Part shown: piece by piece, positions 1-10,953 of the stretch
Layout: every line of letters starts with the position of its first letter
How positions within the stretch are numbered: position 1 is the first letter of the stretch
Assembly: GCA_018340805.1 (NCBI GenBank)
Contig: JACMZG010001863.1
Location: forward strand, 58,752,965 to 58,816,964
Reading direction: 5' to 3'
DNA from: Microvelia longipes
Lineage: Eukaryota > Arthropoda > Insecta > Hemiptera > Veliidae
DNA length: 64,000 nt
Made by a program: the position numbers and the translations under genes
The notes under the pieces: model-generated
Told to the model about the DNA's origin: nothing
The model's database searches: none
The model's input: the letters and a program-made list of their open reading frames with translations, nothing else

Positions 1-240
1 AGGAGAATGAAACATCAGTAGACTCACTATTTAGCGTGAAAAACCCAGTAGCCGGACTGAAATTTGAACCTGAGCTACCTTGAGAATAGAAAAATTACCA
101 GGTAAATATTTTAAGGCTGAAGCTCTATCAACTGATAGAGCTTTGTTAGGTCAAAGCTAACAAGTGACTCCTTACTACCTTTATGCATCGTTCGCCGGCA
201 CTGATGATGACCGAAAGGTTGAAAGCTGGCTCTGTCAATA
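1..240 (+). other. Possible retroelement 3' end with stem-GAAA motif
   Basis: At 201-226 a CTGATGATGACC / GAAA / GGTTGAAAGC motif forms a short stem-loop, and an AATAAA-like signal follows within about 15 bases. Similar 'CTGANGATG ... stem ... GAAAGC' motifs sit near the 3' ends of several retroelement families, and a related motif occurs in this window at about 25355-25380 and 26545-26580. No ORF accompanies it, so the family is not identified. Confidence 0.25.
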
Positions 241-984
241 AATATTATATGTGGAGAGACTTGGGTGTTTTATTAATCTATCAACTGAGCTATAAGTAAA
301 CCCCTTTATTATTGTAGTTAGTATTGTTGTAATTAAGTAGTTGTATAAATGAAAATATTTTAACGAATTGTTTTCACTGGCATTAATTAAATCAGAGTCA
401 TTTGTCGTAGATGTGGCACTAAGCTACATGGCGACTAATGTCAGTGTTGACTCCGCTTCCGACTTGATTTACAGCCAAATTAATTACGTTTAATTAAAAT
501 GTTTTTTTTTGTTTTGTTGCCTACACTTGTTAATAAATACCAACTGTTGCAAAGAAAATTGTACTTACAAATTAGAAGAAGAAAGGGAAATTTCAACGTT
601 TGGGTTTCAAGTTTTAATTATTTTTCTAATTAAGTTATTTTAAATTTCGCTTCTGCGGCCAATTTTGACGGATCTGAGGTATTTAATGTTTCCCGAGATC
701 TAATATTTGCATTCTATTGTTATTGTTTAGATTTTAATAATTATTCTGGCATTTATACCAAAAATTCGCTATATTTGCTTCTTCTTTGTTTCTGTATTGT
801 CCTTTGAAATAATTTTCTTAAATTGTTTTGCTTTTCTACTGCTTCATTTTGGTTTCATTTTCATTCTTGTTTTCATTTTCTAATGCTTCATTTTGGTTCA
901 TTTTCATGCTTCATTTTTTCTAAATGCTTCATTTTGGTCTTTTAAAGTTTTTCGGAATTATTGTCTAATAGTGTACTTTGAAAC
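241..984. other. A+T-rich intergenic sequence, no feature recognised
   Basis: No ORF or structured repeat stands out. Around 838-935 there is a loose local repetition of GCTTCATTTTGG and TTCATTTTCAT, too degenerate to call an array. Confidence 0.5.
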
Positions 985-1186
985 CTAACGATATGTTAGG
1001 TGCCAATCTGTACCTAACGATTTATTGGGTGCAAAGCTATACCTAAAGCCACATTAGGTGCCAATCTGTACCTAACGACTTATTGGGTGCTAAGCTATAC
1101 CTAAAGCCTCATTAGGTGCCAATCTGTACCTAACGACTTATTGGGTGCCAAGCTATACTTAAAGCCACATTAGGTGCCAACCTGGT
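985..1186. repeat. 58-bp tandem repeat, about 3.4 copies
   Basis: Units begin ACCTAACGATTTATTGGGTG and end TAGGTGCCAATCTGT, repeated in direct orientation with a few substitutions. Each unit contains two opposed half-sites (ACCTAA and TTAGGT), so single units can fold on themselves. Confidence 0.9.
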
Positions 1187-1735
1187 AGAATCTCTACAGA
1201 GGAATAATTTTACTTAAATCATTTTAACTTGATGTATTTTTAAAATATTTCCTATAGAAACTACATAGTTATACTTGCCAGAATTGTAATATAAATATTC
1301 TAAATATCTGTTTCAAGGTATAAGACAGGCAAGGCGAAGTTATCTCATAATAGTATCTCTTGTCTAAAAAACACTGATTTTTATAAAAAGATAACCTAGT
1401 TTTTTCTGTTTATCTATTACCTTATAGAAACTCCACATGGTGTTTTATAACACTGTCACCAAAACATCTCGCGTAGCTCTATGTTATGTAATAATCTATG
1501 ATAGATGTGTCGTATAAAACATCCACAAACCAGCAATATATTTTAATTTACAAACCAGTTATTTCTTTTATAATATAATATTGTATATGACTTCATTTTA
1601 ATGCTAATATGTATTATTATACCAAGCATAAAATAAAGAATTTTGATTAAACAATGTTATTGGTTTACAATAAGTTTACGCGTTTGGGTTCACATAAACG
1701 TTAACTGTTACCAGCAATGTAATCTTTTTAACAAG
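1187..1735. other. A+T-rich spacer, no feature recognised
   Basis: No credible ORF, tandem repeat or recognised transposon end was seen. Confidence 0.45.
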
Positions 1736-2186
1736 TGTACAGTATATAGTACTATCTGTAGTATTTAGTACTATCTAGTATTGGTATTTGGTAGTATTTG
1801 GTATTTCATGTTGTATTTGGTACTATCTGTAGTATTTGGTACTATCTGTAGTATTTGGTATTTCCTGTAGTATTTGGTACTTCCTGTTGTATTTGGTACT
1901 ATCTGTAGTATTTGGTACTATCTGTAGTATTTGGTTTCTGTGTATTTGGTATTTCCTGTAGTAGTATTTCTGTAGTATTTGGCATTTCCTGTAGTATTTG
2001 TTATTTCATGTAGTATTTGGCATTTCCTGTAGTATCTGGTATTTTCTGTAGTATTTGGCATTTCCTGTAGTATCTGGTATTTTCTGTAGTATTTGGTATT
2101 TCCTGTAGTATTTTGTATTTCTTGTAGTATTTGGTATTTTCTGTATTATTTGGTATTTCTTGTATTATTTGGTAATTACTGTAGTG
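1736..2186. repeat. 18-19-bp minisatellite (TAGTATTTGGTATTTCCTG)
   Basis: About two dozen imperfect direct copies of TAGTATTTGGTATTTCCTG and variants such as TAGTATTTGGTACTATCTG, with occasional short indels. Variants are clustered, consistent with expansion by unequal exchange or slippage. Confidence 0.92.
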
Positions 2187-2570
2187 TTTGGTACTTGAAA
2201 CCCCATCACTAATAATACTGATTGATTTAAACTTTTAGTTGATTTAAATTGTATAATTTGCTATGATTGATTATCAAGTAGTTCGTTTCTTGTTTCGATT
2301 GCGAATCCTCTGAAATGGGAAAATGACAGTATGGTATCATGATAGTATTATCATAATATGGGCAAAGTTCTAATGGTAATAGTATCCTTTGCGCAAACCT
2401 CTGGTGATGGTAATTGTGAAAAAGGCAGTCATGGTAGTACTTTAATATGAGCGAATCTCCCATTATAGTATCCATCATACGTATAAAATACCATGATCCA
2501 CCATTCTGGTATTACCGAGAACCCCAACATGTATTGCGGAAGGGGCCTAGCTCTGCACTCAGTCATGTTA
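2187..2570. other. Spacer with weak internal repetition
   Basis: Contains loosely repeated ATGGTA/TATCATAATATG words. The 83-codon reverse-strand ORF here has no recognisable domain, and I read it as chance. Confidence 0.4.
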
Positions 2571-2578
2571 GGCCAGTT

Positions 2579-2814
2579 CAGTGGCGTATTCAGGGGGGGC
2601 TGAAGGGGCTTTAGCCCCCCCCCCCGAAATTTTTACTTAACCTAAACCCGCACAAATATGTGAAAAAAATAAATTAAAAAATATATAAAAATAATAAATT
2701 ACATAACATATATTTTTAACAGTAAACTTACAATATAAATATCATAATATATAAAAAAAAATATACACTGAAATTGAAAGATATAAAAATAATTTGAAAA
2801 CATTGAACAATATA

Positions 2815-2895
<81 letters not shown>

Positions 2896-2968
2896 ATATA
2901 TATATAATATTTACATACAATTTTTAACATTCAGCCCCTCCCGAAATTAAATCCTGGCTACGCCACTG
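2579..2968. mobile_element. Non-autonomous hAT-type MITE with 8-bp TSD
   Basis: The left end CAGTGGCGTATTCAGG and right end CCTGGCTACGCCACTG are inverted repeats; CAGTGGCGTA termini are characteristic of hAT-like elements. The flanks are ggccagtt (2571-2578) and ggccagtg (2969-2976), an 8-bp target duplication with one mismatch, as expected for hAT. Subterminal G- and C-runs are also inverted copies. The interior is A+T-rich, mostly a (TA)n tract, with no transposase coding, so the element is non-autonomous. Confidence 0.88.
2814..2912. repeat. (TA)n microsatellite inside the MITE
   Basis: An almost pure TA dinucleotide tract interrupted by a few TATTATA steps. ORFs through it are artefactual I/Y repeats. 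Confidence 0.95.
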
Positions 2969-2976
2969 GGCCAGTG

Positions 2977-4252
2977 ATGTTTGTTGTACTGGTTAAGTTC
3001 CCAGTCAAGCTTGTGTTATTTGTTTGATTTTCTAATAAATAAAAGTTCAGTATATGTACTTCATAGCGTCATAGAGTACAGGTCACGTACGGTAAAGCAA
3101 ATGCTTCATTATTTACAGTATAGCCTAATAATTCACTTCCAAGATAATTTACAGCCTCCTACGTAGAGATGAGTTTCAAATGCAGTTAAATTAAGGATTT
3201 TGTGCTTTTGAATAATCTAGTTAAGAGTTTAAAATAAAGCGTGCTAAGGCGAGTAGGTAGTGACGTTGATTACATTAACATGCATATATACCTTACACTG
3301 CAGGGATAGTTACATAAGGTTGTCTTCAAGTCCGCTTCTGGAGAGATATTAATATAAAGCTGATGCTTTCATTTCGATTTTCCTTATTTTGATATTCGTA
3401 CGTAAAAAAAAAATCTGAATCTTTTCTTTCTTGCTTGAAAATTAATTTTTGAAAAGTTATCGTTTCGTGCTTTTTACCTTAAAGAATTTTCATTGATTTT
3501 CAAAGGGAATTCGCCTCCATATCTCATAGGGAACACGATCTAATTCTTATCCTTTCAAAATTGGTTATGCTCAACATTTTGCACAGTTATTTGGTTGAAT
3601 ATTAAAAAATGTTTTGGCGTACTTTCTTTCGAAAGATCAGGAAAATTAACTAGTACATATACTAGCTCAGTCTATGAACCTGGAATCGCAAATGTTTGCA
3701 AATAATTTATTGTTGTGCAAAACAACAAGTCTGCCGAAGGAAATTCGGCAGACAAACAAGAAAAAACAAGAAATTCCTGCAGGAAAATGCAGGGAAAGTC
3801 TTACCTTTCGAACCAACGTTATGTCCTTTCATTTCAGAACTTTGCAATGGCGCAGACGTTGTTTGTGTAATTGCGAAATTGTTTGTACGATGTTGAAAAC
3901 AATTTTATGCGCCTGTAAAATTAACTATGTGTATAAAAGCCGTATCTTTTTGGTCATAATTGAAGAAATATTTTCATATTCACAAAGATAGTATAATTTC
4001 ATAAATTTGATTTCGTGCATCTGAAAGTCTCCATCTGGTATAGTGTAAAAATTAAAACTATTAAGATATTAGCAGTACCGTGATTCAAAGGCGATGTACT
4101 ACTGAATAATTAGACTTGTTATATCGCCTTTGGTCCAGAGGCGAATCAAGCATTCGGACTACTCAGAGTCCAAAAAACATACAAATCGACACCCTGCTCG
4201 AAATTACTTATTTACCGTTTTCAATGTTTTCCGATTATTTCTTACTGATATT
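2977..4252. other. 1.3-kb spacer without recognised gene
   Basis: A+T-rich. The overlapping 60-105-codon ORFs at 3674-4331 show no domain and have no splice context. A small perfect dyad, CTGCCGAA / TTCGGCAG, lies at about 3731-3753. Confidence 0.4.
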
Positions 4253-4671
4253 TATTTTATCTACTCCTTGTATTGTAAGTTCTACTTACAGTCTTGTTAT
4301 CTCACACTGTAAATGTACTTTTACTCCCTAGGGAGGAAAAGTGAAAGTGTTGCCAACTTGACAGAATTTTTTAGTAAAATTTTTAGAAATTTTAGGACAT
4401 TTTTAGGATTTTTTTCGGTGTTATATTGGTACTACGGGTAGAATATACAATATACACACGCTAATTTTTAAATTACAAATATAGTATTACACATTATTCT
4501 ATTGACAGCTTATCTCCCTCGGCCTACCGGAGCTAACTAGTTTATCTCCCTCGGCCTACCGGCCTCGTGAGCTAATGAAGTTTCCTCCTTCGGCGCTGCC
4601 TTAGGACGAAACTTTAACTTGAGCTGTAAAACTTACTTTCATCCCTTGTTGCATAAATAACTATTGACTTG
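4253..4671 (+). mobile_element. Hairpin-ended composite element, family 1, copy A (internally deleted)
   Basis: Shares nearly its whole length, in inverted orientation, with 59751-60357: the shared part starts at TCTACTCCTTGTATTGTAAG, passes through CTCCCTAGGGAGGAAAAG and the TTGCCAACTTGACAG block, and ends in ATGCATAAATAACTATT-like sequence. Copy A lacks the ~150-bp interior and one palindrome arm present in the other copy. It ends at 4671 with the complement of AATAGTTATTTATGC, a terminus shared with two other families in this window. There is no coding capacity. Mobility is inferred from dispersed copies with common ends; no target duplication was found. Confidence 0.7.
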
Positions 4672-5340
4672 TTTACTTAGAGTAGTCGTATCAGTTCCGG
4701 ACCAGTTTAATTTTATTGAGCGTTTCAAACACGTATAGAACAATACTGTTCTAGTAGAAAATATTTTAACTTGTGTTTAAATAGTTCTTTAATTTTCCCA
4801 GCTTTTCCAATCCCTCACGAAGGTCCTGCGAAGTCGTTTTTATTTATTCCCCTTTTTTACTCCAAGGTTTATCAAATTTTTTCCTCTACTAATGACATTG
4901 CTTCGCAGACCTGACCTGACCCCCTTTTAGAGGTTGATACGTTTCTTGGATTGTTTGGAATTCTTTATATTTACATTATTTTCAAAAAACTTGAATATTT
5001 TTGGGTTTTAAGCTTTTTAATGGACTTAGTGATGAAACATGAATGACTTACAACATGTGACTATTATCATATGTTATCATGTGGTTATTTAAAAATAACC
5101 ACGTGTATAGCACAAGAAATAAAAATAGTTTACTCATAAACCAACATAGGCTATAGAAAAGTCCAGAGTGGTGCAAGGTATACTAGGAATTAAGTTTTTT
5201 AATGCAATTAAACCTGAAATTAGAAGTATGCCTTTAGAAATATTTTGTAAAAAAGTAAAAAGCTTTTTAATTAATAAAAAATCCATTGTACTCAACAGAA
5301 GATTATTTTAAACTGGATTTTTGTCATATGTACATAATTT
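4672..5340. other. A+T-rich spacer
   Basis: No gene recognised. Short words CGAAGGTCCTGCGAAG (4817-4832) and CTTCGCAGACCTGACC (4900-4915) are weakly complementary and may be relics of another dyad element. Confidence 0.35.
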
Positions 5341-5352
5341 TAATTTTTTATG

Positions 5353-5354
<2 letters not shown>

Positions 5355-5420
<66 letters not shown>
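5355..5420. repeat. (TA)n microsatellite
   Basis: Pure TA tract directly abutting the 3' tail of the SINE that follows. Confidence 0.95.
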
Positions 5421-5423
<3 letters not shown>

Positions 5424-5429
5424 TAATTA

Positions 5430-5652
5430 ATGGCCCGTTTAGGCTTGCGGCTCATCAGGGATAACCCCTGCGGGAAACACCTCGGTGGTAGTAGTTACGC
5501 TCAAAGTGTATTCTAAAGCTGGCGATAATTTATCTAACTATAATCTTCTATAAACTGAGAGCGCAACCTGGGATGCGAACCCCAGACCTCCTTGGGTGTC
5601 AAAGGTCAGTGTTAAGACTAGCGCCTTAACGACCTCGGCCACGGAGGCGGCC
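5430..5652 (-). mobile_element. tRNA-derived SINE (family S1), full length, reverse strand
   Basis: Read on the minus strand the element starts with a tRNA-like head: an A-box-like TGGCCGAGGTCGTTAAGG and, after a tRNA Ser/Leu-sized spacer, a B-box GGTTCGCATCC (a good match to GGTTCGANTCC). A non-tRNA body follows, ending in a conserved C+G-rich segment and an ATT/TTAA-type tail. The same family is at 62963-63194 and, lacking its head, at 50899-51084. The pol III boxes are internal; transcription has not been shown. Confidence 0.85.
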
Positions 5653-5686
5653 TATATATATATATTATATATATATATATATACTA

Positions 5687-5734
<48 letters not shown>

Positions 5735-5815
5735 TTATATTTTTTGCGTTTGTATATACAGTGAATGTATTTCCACAAATAAAACATTTTATTATTATTA
5801 TTATTATTATTATTA
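5653..5815. repeat. (TA)n tract (5653-5733) and (ATT)n tract (5790-5815)
   Basis: Two simple repeats flank about 55 bases of unique sequence. The (ATT)n block may be the tail of a lost retroposon. Confidence 0.9.
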
Positions 5816-5941
5816 ACCAGTGATTGGCTGAAATGTTTTCGATTTTGTATTTGTGGTCACCAAATCTCTGTTGGATCAGTTTTCCCTGTAATCCAGTCAT
5901 TTTCCTCGGACTCAACTGTATTTCCCCTTTATTTGACAAAA

Positions 5942-6000
5942 TGCGTAAGTGATCGCTTACATCACTTCGGTGATGTCTCGTTCGCTCTTCAACGAATGAG
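5942..6000. other. Cluster of short dyads with TCGTTCGCTC core
   Basis: Three successive hairpins: GTAAGTGATCGCTTAC, TCACTTCGGTGA and GTCTCGTTCGCTC/GAATGAGAC. The CGTTCGCTC core resembles the loops of the hairpin elements elsewhere in the window, so this may be a decayed relative. Confidence 0.35.
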
Positions 6001-6009
6001 ACATGACCT

Positions 6010-6435
6010 GGACACCCTGGGTATCCAAGTGTTTTGATTCCTTCCTACGTGTGAAATGACGAAGCAAATAAATTACACGTGAAGCAAAGTACAGAGGTGT
6101 TACATTCTAATTAACTATTGTTTACACACACTATGTCAGGGTATGATACATTGTAATCATTAAGTATTTCTTTATAGAATATATTTAAAATTAGACGTTT
6201 TTGTTATATTTTAAATTTGTTTACTTTAATTTACAGCCATAGGTTTATTAGAGAAATATTGCACTAAAACCCTAAAACCAACAGAATTATTCGTTTCAGG
6301 TGTTTTAATACAAAAATCATTTTTTAGCCTTATTGGACGAATAAAACTAATCAATTATAATTTCCATACTTCACTGTTACGACAATAACAAACTCATCGC
6401 ACACATAAAACAACGATAAATATTTCTAGAATAAC
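6010..6435. other. A+T-rich spacer, nothing recognised
   Basis: No ORF, tandem array or recognised repeat end was seen between the dyad cluster and the TIR element. Confidence 0.4.
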
Positions 6436-7509
6436 TAAAATCTCCTGGATTGTTAGGCTGTCTCGTTAACGAATGTAAACAATCTTTTTTTTTTTAAAAA
6501 AAAAGCGACTCAAGGAAAAGTGAAAAATTTCATTTTTCGTAAAAAAACAAAAGCTTGCATTTTTCATAATTTTCTTAGGAGAGTTTTTCTAGTAAAAAAG
6601 TAAGCATGAAAAAATTGTAGCTACGCCGGAGTATTTTGTGTTCTTAATGAGAATATTTTGTAGAATTATTAAAAAACACTTTTTTTAATTAAAATAACTG
6701 AGTTAACAATACTTTTGGAAAAGTTTGCTAAGCAAGTTTTAACTTAAATTAGGAAAAGCGCTCAATTTCATTAAGGATAAATTTTTTTCAGTTATGGTTT
6801 AGTATTGTAACTATAAAAGTTAGACTAAATCCTTAATAATCCCTAATGGTTTTGTTAGTATAAGTGTGCTTGTGTGCGTATTTTGTCTTTATGTGTGTTT
6901 GTGTGCTCACTGTTTCTTGGTATAAGTGTTTGTGTGTACACTTTTGTTGGTGTTTCTGCCCATGTGTGCACTTTTTGTGTGTATATTTGTTCGTCTGTGC
7001 ACTTTTTGTGTGTATATTTGTTCGCGTGTGCAGTTTTTGTGTGTATATTTGTTCGCGTGTGCACTTTTTGTGTGTATATTTGTTCGTGTGTGCACTTTTT
7101 GTGTGTATATTTGTTCGTGTGTGCACATTTATTGGTATATGCCCTCGTGTGCGTACTTTTTGTTAGTCTACGTGTTCGTGTGAGCACTTTTTGTTGGTTT
7201 AAGGGTTCGTGAGTGTACTTTTAAATTTTTTGGTACCGAGAACTTTTTCCTTCATTACATGTACACTAAAAAAAATTCCGTGGTCAATTCCAACATGATT
7301 ATTTGGTCATTTTCATTTCTTAGGATTAATTTTATTATTTATGTTTTAAATTTCTCATTTTGATCTAAACGTTCAAGGTTTTTTGCAAGTCTTTTGTTAA
7401 AAAGACTTGCAACGTTGTCTCTGAATTTAACTATTGACTGATTTTTCTTCTTCTAGAGTTGTTTACATTGCTTAACGAGGCAGCCTAACAATTTGGATGA
7501 TTTTAGTTT
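6436..7509. mobile_element. About 1.07-kb TIR element containing a minisatellite
   Basis: The left end (6436-6482) and right end (7448-7509) are inverted repeats of about 50 bp: ATTGTTAGGCTG, CTCGTTAA and AATGTAAACAA on the left are mirrored as TTGTTTACATT, TTAACGAG and CAGCCTAACAAT on the right, with outer ACTAAAATC / GATTTTAGT. I could not define a target duplication. The interior has no transposase ORF; its H/T/K- or V/C/F-rich ORFs are translations of the minisatellite. Confidence 0.65.
6950..7205. repeat. 31-bp minisatellite, about 8 copies
   Basis: Direct repeats of TTTTTGTGTGTATATTTGTT followed by CGTGTGTGCAC. The period is not divisible by 3, so the array is open in several frames on both strands. 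Confidence 0.92.
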
Positions 7510-7524
7510 TTAAAATAAGAATAA

Positions 7525-7739
7525 ACTAATATTTACTCTCCCTTTTTATACTGTAGGTAATATAAATAAAGTATTGTGTTTGCAAAAAAATTCCAAACCC
7601 GGGATATAACCTGAATTATCTGTTGCTGGTGTTTTGAGGCCTTATGAATGGTTTTCACTCTGTTATAATCTTAACTTTCACCGTGCTTATGCTAGAATGT
7701 TTAAATTTGCTACAATAATCGATCTTTAGGTTTGATTGT
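7525..7739 (+). repeat. Repeat X fragment, left of a LINE insertion
   Basis: Carries the recurring signature of repeat X: a CCTTTTTATACTGTAGG-like head, AAAGTATTGTGTTTGCAAAA, GAAACC-like and ACCTGAATT blocks, then GAATGGTTTTCAC. It is interrupted at 7740 by a LINE and resumes after 8190. Confidence 0.6.
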
Positions 7740-8176
7740 TACCAACTATCAACAGGAAAAGAACTAGATGGCTTCTAGAACTGAGCAAAGGCAATATCAG
7801 GATGATGGTAGGGGTCTTGACTGGGACACTGCAAACTCCAAAGACACCTCTCCATTATGAAGGTAGTGCAAGATTCCACTTGCCCAGTGTGTGGTGATGA
7901 AGAGGAAACAGCCTATCACTTCTTAGGTAGATGTGAAGGTTTTGGCAGAATTCGTTTCCAGTCCTTTGGATCCGGAGAACTGGCTGAGGAAGACCTGGGA
8001 TCGCTCAAGTGGCAGGCATCCTCACATTCATAGGTCAATCCAGGAGATTCAACAGGGAACAGGAGGTGGAGGCGTAGTGGTGAGAGGGTGATTGAGTTAC
8101 GGGGTTGGTGAAAAGGACCTTAAAGTTGGTCTACTCACCAGGCTTGACCTCCCCACCACCCTACTACTACTACTAC
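7740..8176 (+). mobile_element. 5'-truncated LINE 3' end with (TAC)n tail, copy 1
   Basis: Flanked by perfect 13-bp target duplications taggtttgattgt (7727-7739 and 8177-8189). One frame encodes the C-terminal zinc-knuckle region of a LINE ORF2 (CPVCGDEEETAYHFLGRCEG, CX2C...H...C), interrupted by frameshifts upstream. A short 3' UTR contains TTGGTCTACTCACCAGG and ends in TACTACTACTAC. The same family is at 38756-39119. It is a dead copy. Confidence 0.88.
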
Positions 8177-8189
8177 TAGGTTTGATTGT

Positions 8190-8500
8190 GTGGAGAGCAA
8201 AATAAAACCTAAACATTGATTGTTTCGATTATTTAACTCAAATTCTATTCCGGAGAAGAAAATAATTTGTATGACCCCAATAACCGGCAATAATGACTCA
8301 AAAATGACTGGCAAAAATTTTAAATATTCATAAAAAGCGGGAAATACAGCTAGTGTATCTACGGTTTTGTCCGATCACTATTGTTAAGCAGTATCTAGCG
8401 AGGTCAGTTCTTGGATAGGTCACCGTTTAAATCAATACGGATGTTTTTGTCCCAGGACGAGCAAAGCAAGTCCGAAGGGGTACTGCAAAGTACTATTACA
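8190..8500 (+). repeat. Repeat X continuation with a 5S-rRNA-derived segment
   Basis: About 8341-8432 aligns with insect 5S rRNA: TACGGTTTTGTCCGATCAC, TTAAGCAG, then GGTCAGTTCTTGGATAGG ending ACCG, matching the GTCCGATCAC ... TTAAGCAG ... TTAGTACTT.GATGGG region that includes the pol III internal control region. It is followed by GGACGAGCAAAGCAAGTCCG and GGGGTACTGCAAAGTAC, the tail signature of the family. It is too diverged to be a functional 5S gene; a 5S-derived, SINE3-like repeat fits best. Confidence 0.7.
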
Positions 8501-8544
8501 ACACAAAATGTAACTAAATCCCTTGTGTTTGTAATCATCTAATA

Positions 8545-10320
8545 TAGGTTATAAAAATATTGAAATTTTCTTATTCTCACTGGTACCCTTACTTTTATTT
8601 TTACTCTTATTCCTACTTTTATTTTATACTTATTCTTACTTATATTCTTATTCCTATTATTCTTAACTTCTTACATATACTTACTTTATTCTTATACTTA
8701 TTTACTTATATTCTTATTCTACTTTTTTTTATACTTATTTCTTACTTATATTCTTATTCCTACTTTTTTTCTTATACTTATTCTTACTTTATTCTTATTC
8801 CTACTTTTTTTCTATACTTATTCTTACTTTATTCTATTCCTTACGTTTTATTCTTATACTTATTCTTACTATTATATTCCTAGTTTCCTATTTCTATACT
8901 TATTTCTACTTTATTCTTATTCTACTTTATTCTTTTACTTATTCTACTTATATTCTTATTCCTACTTTTTTTCTTATACTTATTCTTACTTATATTCTTA
9001 TTCCTACTTTTTTTCTTATACCTTATTCTTACTTATATTTCTTATTCTACTTTTATTTATACTTATTCTTATTATATCTTTATTTTTTACTTCTTTACTT
9101 TATATTTTTTTTTTACTTATTCTTATACCTTATTCTTACATATATTTTATTCTACTTTTATTCTTATACTTTTCTACTTATATTTTTTCCTACTTTTTTC
9201 TTATACTTATTCTTACTTATATTCTTATTCCTACTTTTATTCTTATACTTATTCTTACTTATATTCTTCTACTTTTATTATACTTTCTTACTTACTATTC
9301 TTATTCTACTTTTATTCTTATACTTATACTTATTCTTACTTATATTCTTATTCCTACTTTTTTCTTATACTTATTCTTACTTATATTCTTATTCCTAGTT
9401 TTATTCTTATACCTTACTTATATTCTTACTATACTTATTACTTATATTCTTATTCCTATTTTTTTCTTTATACTTATTCTTACTTTTTCTTATTCCTACT
9501 TTTTCTTATACTTATTCTTACTATATTCTTATTCTACTTTTATTCTTTCTTATTTCTTACTTTATATTATTCCTACTTTTATTCTTATACTTATTCTTAC
9601 TTATATTCTTATTCCTACTTTTATTCTTATACTATTCTTACTTATTTTTATTTTCTACTTTTTTTCTTATACCTTATACTTACATATATTCTTATTCCTA
9701 CTTTATTCTTATATTATTCTTTACTTATTTTATTCTACTTTATTTTTATTTACTTATTCTTACTTATATTCTTATTCCTACCTTATTTCTACTTATATTC
9801 TTATTCCTACTTTTTTTCTTACTTATACTTACATATTTCTTATTCCTACTTCTATTCTTATACTTATTCCTACCTATCTTATATTATTTTACATTATATT
9901 CTATTCCTACTTATTCTTATACTTATATACCTTATATTCTTATTCCTACTTTTATTCTTATACTTATCCTACTTATATTCTTATTCCTACTTTTATTTTT
10001 ATACTTATTCTTACTTATACTCTTATTCCTACTCTTATTGTTACTATTATTCCTAATTCTTATTTTTATTCTTACTCTAATTTTTCTAACTCTTATTTTT
10101 GTTGTTACTCTAACTCTTATTCTTCTCCTTATTCTTATTGTTACTCTAATTCTTATCCTTTTTCTTATTCTTACTCTAATTGTTTGTCTAACTCTTATCC
10201 TTCTTCTTATTCTTATACTCTTATTGTTACTCTATTCTTATTCTTCTTTCTCTTACCCTTTTTCTTAACCTTACCCTTATTCATAATTCTATTTCTATTC
10301 TTATTTATTTTCCTATTCTT
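8545..10320. repeat. 1.8-kb T/C/A-rich tandem array (TTCTTATACTTATTCTTACT)
   Basis: Irregular direct repeats built from TTATTCTTACTTATATTC and TTATTCCTACTTTTATTCT modules, with a composite period near 40 bp that breaks down toward the right end into TTCTTATTCTTACTCTAA words. The plus strand is almost devoid of G, giving a long pyrimidine-rich asymmetric tract. L/I/Y-rich ORFs within it are artefacts. Confidence 0.92.
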
Positions 10321-10719
10321 GATTGATGGGTGTGGACACTAATGAGACACGTGTGTAGTTGTTAAATTAGTCAATTAAACTTTTATTTATTCATTTATTT
10401 AACATGCACACAGGCTTATAGCCCAATATAAACTTATTATTATTATTATTATTATTATTGTTTTATTAACTACTAATACCAACGTTTTATTTAATATTAA
10501 ATTACATACCATATAATTTTTTACAATTTGATCAAGTTGGATTTGAAAAAGTTCTTTACTGTCTTAATATATAAATGACCTATTTCTCCTTGTGATGTTT
10601 TATTTGCTTGTGTTGCAGGTATTTACAAAATATTCATGATATACTCTGCTTATTGTAAGTATTTTTAATTGTTTTACAACAAATATACTTTTCAAGCTTG
10701 TAAAAACAAAGTGAGACAT
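10321..10719. other. Spacer with (ATT)n tract
   Basis: Contains (ATT)n at about 10435-10459. No gene recognised. Confidence 0.5.
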
Positions 10720-10953
10720 TACCTCACGGAGTTAATCGGTGTACCTTTTGGAGTTACCGGTGTAAGAGTTGTTCGGTGTACCTTGAATTTTTTCTTACAA
10801 CATCGGATTCGCTACGCTCATCCTCTCTGCATCTGATTTGCTTCGCTCGTCCTCAGATAGTAACTGCATTAGTATTATTTCCAGCGGTTACCAATCCAGG
10901 CACTGACCACGCTTAATGCAGCATAACATTTATGATCTAACGAAAACCATTTA
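10720..10953 (-). repeat. 5S-rRNA-derived repeat, reverse strand, 3' part
   Basis: On the minus strand, TAAGCGTGGTCAGTGCCTGG then ATTGGTAACCGCTGG (10885-10920) matches the 5S rRNA 3' half, followed by GAGGACGAGCGAAGCAAATC, GGATGAGCGTAGCGAATCCG and AAGGTACACCG, the family tail. Upstream sequence resembling the 5S 5' half (GGTTTTCGTTAGATCA) runs up to a MITE insertion. Confidence 0.7.

Noticed and set aside
2742..2930. I/Y-rich ORFs in this and other (TA)n tracts (5596-5939, 20348-20639, 34660-35062, 36990-37193, 47720-47908)
   Set aside because: They are translations of TA dinucleotide repeats, open on both strands, with no biological content.
6833..7212. Multiple overlapping ORFs of 73-112 codons on both strands
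   Set aside because: All read the 31-bp minisatellite; the repeat lacks stops in several frames.
8341..8432. Functional 5S rRNA gene
   Set aside because: Only partial, diverged 5S similarity inside a repeat; no T-run terminator at the proper position and several substitutions.
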